The notes beneath the pieces are model-generated. The model was not told the DNA's origin, did not search any database, and saw only the letters and a program-made list of their open reading frames with translations. A program made the translations under genes and the position numbers. From Odobenus rosmarus divergens (Eukaryota; Chordata; Mammalia; Carnivora; Odobenidae): a DNA stretch of 64,000 nt. Below, piece by piece: positions 60,047-64,000 of this stretch (the stretch's first letter is position 1; every line of letters starts with the position of its first letter). The stretch covers positions 686,701-750,700 of the forward strand of contig NW_004450303.1 in NCBI RefSeq assembly GCF_000321225.1, read 5' to 3'.

Positions 60047-60660
60047 AAAAAAGTCATTTTGGAAATACAGTTTGACAGATTTCAAGGGGTTATTTTAATT
60101 TGAATGCTTCAGACCTTAAGGCTTCTATTAGCTAGCACAGGTCCTCATTTTAACAACCCCCCTTCTTTTGAAAAAAATCTACCTTGATTTACCTGTGTCC
60201 ATTTTAATTAGCAGTTGTCTAGTGGGGATGTGGAAGCAGGGAGAGAAAGGGAGAAAATTCAAGGGTAAAACTTATGAATGAGATTAGGAAAACATTCTAA
60301 GAGCTAGAAAAGATAATGACAGGGTTAATTTGGTAGAGGCATATTTAATGCAGTGTCTTGGGGGAAATCTCTTACTGTTCTGATAATTACATAGCATTGT
60401 GTTTGATGAGATGGTTCCACAAAGCTCTTCATGATGCTAAATTACTTCAAGTACATTAATTATATTTCCTCTTCTTTGTACTAGTATGATGGTCAGCTTT
60501 GGATTTTTGAGCTCATTCTGACATTTCTATCTACTGGTCACCTAACTTTGAACTTCTTTCACTTCAGTTGCTTTTGTGGTCATCTCAATAGTGTATTAAA
60601 ATGATTTTCAATATAAGAAGTGTTACCAAGGTGTATTCAGCTTTAAAAAGATGTGCAGAG

Positions 60661-60857
60661 GGGTACCTGGGTGGCTCAGTCGGTTAAGCATCTGCCTTCG
60701 GCTCGGGTTGTGATCCCAGGGTCCTGGGATCGAGCCCGGCATTGGGCTCCCTGCTCGCCAGGAAACCTGCTTCTCCCTCTCCTGCTCCCCCTGCTTGTGT
60801 TCCTGCTCTTGCTGTCTCTCTCTCTGTCAAATAAATCTTTAAAAAATTTTTTTTAAA
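60661..60857 (+). mobile_element. CAN-SINE, complete
   Basis: GGGTACCTGGGTGGCTCAGT head with GTCGGTTAAGCATCTGCC, short AAATAAATCTTT tail. No clear flanking duplication. Confidence 0.93.
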
Positions 60858-60884
60858 AATTGCTATTTAAAATGAATATATGTA

Positions 60885-61062
60885 TGGGACACCTGGGTGG
60901 CTCAGTCGGTTAAGCATCTGCCTTGGGCTCAGGTCATGATCCCAGGGTCCTGGGATCAAGTCCTGCATCAGGTTCTCTGCTCTGCAGAGATTCTGCTTCT
61001 CCCTCTGCCTCTGTCTCTCTGCCTTCATGAATAAATAAATAAAATCTTAAAAAAAAAAAAAA
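60885..61062 (+). mobile_element. CAN-SINE with canid-like tail, first of a pair
   Basis: GGGACACCTGGGTGGCTCAG head. The CT-rich part is shorter and ends CTGCCTTCATGAATAAATAA rather than CTCTGTCAAATAAATAA as in most other copies here, so it belongs to a different subtype. It shares one target-site duplication with the next SINE. Confidence 0.9.
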
Positions 61063-61267
61063 CTGGGCGCCTGGGTGGCTCAGTTGGTTAAGCGACTGCC
61101 TTCGGCTCAGGTCATGATCCTGGAGTCCCGGGATCGAGTCCCGCATCGGGCTCCCTGCTCGGCGGGGGTCTGCTTCTCCCTCTGACCCTCTTCCCTCTCG
61201 TGCTCTCTATCTCGCATTCTCTCTCTCTCAAATAAATAAATAAAATCTTTAAAAAAAATAAAAAAAT
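61063..61267 (+). mobile_element. CAN-SINE, second of a pair
   Basis: CTGGGCGCCTGGGTGGCTCA head, GTTGGTTAAGCGACTGCC subtype, close to consensus. Begins in the poly(A) of the previous copy. AAAATGAATATATGTA at 60869-60884 and 61268-61283 flanks the pair, not each member. Confidence 0.94.
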
Positions 61268-61469
61268 AAAATGAATATATGTAAACATACATATATATAT
61301 TAAAATATATACTTATATTTTGACACATTTAATGTATAGATATATTTAATGGCTAAGACTCCAGTATAATTTTATAATTTTGAATAGTAATAGCATAATA
61401 GTATGGTACACGTCCAGGTATAATTTCTGATTTTAAGAAATGGGGTTTCAATATTGCACTATTCAATAT

Positions 61470-62640
61470 AAAAATAAAATTTCTTTGTTACTAACTCACT
61501 AGATCATTTTTCATAAGGAAATGTTGAATTCTGTGAAATGCCCTCTATGTATCTTTTAGAAGATGTGGTTATTTTCATTTTTTTCTTGTTCTTGTGATAA
61601 ATTAGACTGATTGATTTTTAGATATTATACTAGTCATACGTTCCTGGAATTAACCTAATATTCCTAGGTTTGATTTACTAATATTTTATTAAGGAGTTCT
61701 GGGAGAATGTTCCCAAGTAATAGATATATAATCTTCTTTTATTTTTGTAATGCAGTTCTCAGATGTTGCTATTGGTAATCTCAAGATTACCCTAGTTTCA
61801 TGAATTAAATTAGGGAGTGTTTGCAATTTTTCTACTCCATTTATATGTTTGTATAACTGATTTTTTTCCTTATATGTTTGGATGAATTCTCTGATGGAGC
61901 CTTGTGGAGATCAAGTAGGTTATTTTGTTTGATTTTTTTTTTTTTTTTTAAGTAGGCTCCATGCCCAGTGTGGAGCCCAACACAGGGCTTAAACTCAAGA
62001 CCCTAAGATCAAGCAAGATCTGAGCTGAGATCAAGAGTTGTACACTTAACTGACTGAGCCACGCAGGTGCCCCTATTTTGTTTAAATTTTAATAACATTT
62101 TATATTATTAAATTAATTTCTTCAGTATACATGGAACTGTTTAGATTTTCTATTTCTTTTTGAGTTAGTTTTGATGTGATCTTCCACAAATTATTTCACT
62201 GCCTAATTTCATCTTCAAATTTATTAGTATAGGTTGTCACTCTTATATTTGTAATGTCTTTTTCCTTTACTACTAATAATATCTTTTCTTTTTTTATGAT
62301 AATTTGAGTGTTCTTTCTCTTTTTATCATGAATGCTATGGAGGAGATAAGTTTTATATCCTTTCAAGGAAACAACTAGTGAGTTTATTTTTGTCCTTCCA
62401 CTGTTATGTTTTTCCATTCATTGATTTTTGAGATTTATTATATCATCTTTTTAGAGTTTAATCTGCTGCTTTCTTACAGCTTTTTAAGTTGAAATCTAAT
62501 ATAGTTGATCTTCAGTCTTTTAATTTTTTATTATAATGCATTTAAATTTTATTTTCCCTTTATTCACTGGTAATATAGAGACACTGCTTATTTTCTGAAA
62601 TCTTAGTTAACATTTTCTGAATTGTGTTGCTACATCTGCC
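61470..62640 (-). mobile_element. Old L1 ORF2 fragment, antisense
   Basis: TCCTGGAATTAACCTAATAT, then GAACTGTTTAGATTTTCTAT, TCTTTTTGAGTTAGTTTTGA and TTCATTGATTTTTGAGATTT follow the antisense reverse-transcriptase region of L1. Frames are broken. Interrupted by a SINE at 61931-62073. Confidence 0.65.
61931..62073 (-). mobile_element. CAN-SINE, antisense, short form, with target-site duplications
   Basis: Poly(T) at left, then AAGTAGGCTCCATGCCCAGT and GAGCCACGCAGGTGCCCC at right. The CT-rich segment is absent. Flanked by TATTTTGTTT at 61921-61930 and 62074-62083. Confidence 0.9.
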
Positions 62641-62683
62641 ATTGGTTAGGCTAAGATGATGGTGAATTAAATTGCTAGTCCAG

Positions 62684-62865
62684 GGCGCCTGGGTGGCTCA
62701 GTTGGTTAAGCGACTGCCTTCGGCTCAGGTCATGATCCTGGAGTCCCGGGATCAAGTCCCACATTGGGCTTCCTGCTCAGCAGGGAGTCTGCTTCTCCCA
62801 CTGACCCTCTTCCCTCTCGTGCTTTCTATCTCTCATAAAAAAAAAAAATAAATAAATAAATAAAT
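62684..62865 (+). mobile_element. CAN-SINE, complete, with target-site duplications
   Basis: GGCGCCTGGGTGGCTCAGTT head of the GTTGGTTAAGCGACTGCC subtype, with an expanded (AAAT)n tail. A perfect 15-bp duplication AAATTGCTAGTCCAG is at 62669-62683 and 62866-62880. Confidence 0.96.
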
Positions 62866-62880
62866 AAATTGCTAGTCCAG

Positions 62881-63830
62881 GTAGAAAGAACTTATTCCTT
62901 TCATTTATATTTCTCATGAAATGCTAGTATAGAAACTAGTCAGGATATACTACTCATTTATTAAGAATGCCTGCATTTGATGCTTTTGTGTTTTCATTTA
63001 TCTAGTTGGAAATTAGAATTAATATATTAACATTCATTATACTTTGCTGTCAAAGGAGATAATGGACAGGACTTTAATATTATAAAATTCTGTAAGTTAT
63101 TAAGAATAAAATGGAGAAATATACTATATTTTCATATAAAATATAATTTAACATTTTAGAGCTATGAGATTTGGAAGACTTCTTATACTTCTTTTAGTAT
63201 TTACCTATGTGATATCTTATAAATATATGTGTGTGCATTTATATATTGATGATTCTCTTATAAATTATGTTTTTAGCCTTTAAATACAATTTGAGATTCA
63301 GATAAATTTTACCTTCAGCATAAACGATGGTGTCAGTGTAATTCATTTGCCAGACTATAGACAGGATTTGTTATCCTGTGATAACAGTAACTACTCCAAT
63401 ATTTTATTAAATAAAAATTCCATACAGAAGATATTAATATTCCATGGAGAAGTTGAGTTGAAATGAAAACCTGGGATAATTGTGCCATAATCACTTGACT
63501 GGAGTATAAAAGCTTTCTAATTTTGAAGGAATTAGCTAAAGACATTTTTTGATAGTTTTCAGATTATTAACTCATTATCCTTCCAGTTTGTTCTAAACAT
63601 TCTCTTATTAGGTCCATATTATCCTGGACCTTTAGTATCTTTTCGCAGGTCTGCCTGCCCAGTCCTTACCACTTTTCTGCTCCTTTTCTGCCCCCCCTGG
63701 ATTACTTACATACTTTTAAAGCATGAATCTGGTGTCTACAAAATAAAGTAAGGAACCTAGCATTCAGTTTCTAGTCACCAGATAGGCTGTGATGAGAGGC
63801 AAGTCTTTAAAGGATAATTTTGCTGTGGTA
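62881..63830 (+). other. GALNTL6: GALNTL6 intron, nothing recognised
   Basis: About 0.95 kb of AT-rich sequence with no recognised exon or repeat. Confidence 0.45.
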
Positions 63831-63834
63831 GTAT

Positions 63835-64000
63835 AGCATTGCCTCTCAATCCTGTGAGTGCATCAGAATCACCTAGGGAACCTTTTAAAAGGCAGCAATG
63901 TTCAGGCCCTCAGATCAGTCAATTTAGAGTATCCAGGATTAGGACAGTATCAATGGCTTTTTTTTTTATTATTATTATTACCAAGGTAATTCTGAGTTGC
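63835..64000 (+). mobile_element. MER5-like DNA transposon remnant (hAT-Charlie)
   Basis: GTGCATCAGAATCACCTAGG, then GAACCTTTTAAAAGGCAGCA and GGCCCTCAGATCAGTCAATT, in MER5A order. Non-autonomous, cut by the window end or diverging beyond about 63960. Confidence 0.65.

Overview
The window looks like nuclear DNA from a caniform carnivore, most likely an arctoid (bear, seal, mustelid or raccoon group). The evidence is 24 tRNA-derived CAN-SINE copies (typical heads read GGGGCACCTGGGTGGCTCAG; most tails carry CTCTGTCAAATAAATAAA before poly(A)) and several carnivore-type L1 3' ends. There are no prokaryotic-style operons. Nearly all short open frames are chance ORFs or translated repeats.

One gene is supported, on the + strand. 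Positions 45173-45310 hold the first coding exon of a polypeptide GalNAc-transferase, recognised as GALNTL6 from its N-terminal cytosolic tail and signal-anchor. It ends in a consensus splice donor (CAG|GTAAGT). A CpG island at about 43200-44650 lies just upstream and is the likely promoter and non-coding first exon. The rest of the window to 64000 should be the start of a long intron. Positions 1-43000 are intergenic.

Layout: 1-12.1 kb is AT-rich intergenic DNA with scattered SINEs, an ERVL-like solo LTR and L2 fragments. 12.18-19.18 kb is an old, near full-length minus-strand L1. It is interrupted by an internally deleted younger carnivore L1, two SINEs and a short inverted L1 piece. 19.2-34 kb holds MIR, L2, a solo LTR inside a tandem duplication, a carnivore L1 3' end with target-site duplications, and a possible old ERVL/MaLR internal remnant. 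34.4-40.8 kb is a SINE cluster next to an L2. 40.8-55.1 kb, which contains the CpG island and exon, has no CAN-SINE. 55.1-64 kb resumes with repeats, including seven SINEs in 3.3 kb and an old L1 ORF2 fragment, and ends in a MER5-like DNA transposon.

I found no evidence for a previously undescribed genetic system. The most useful non-routine observations are two perfect AT-rich palindromes early in the intron, the SINE-free interval around the promoter, and several nested or rearranged retroelement structures. Repeat family names are from memory of consensus sequences and were not checked by search.
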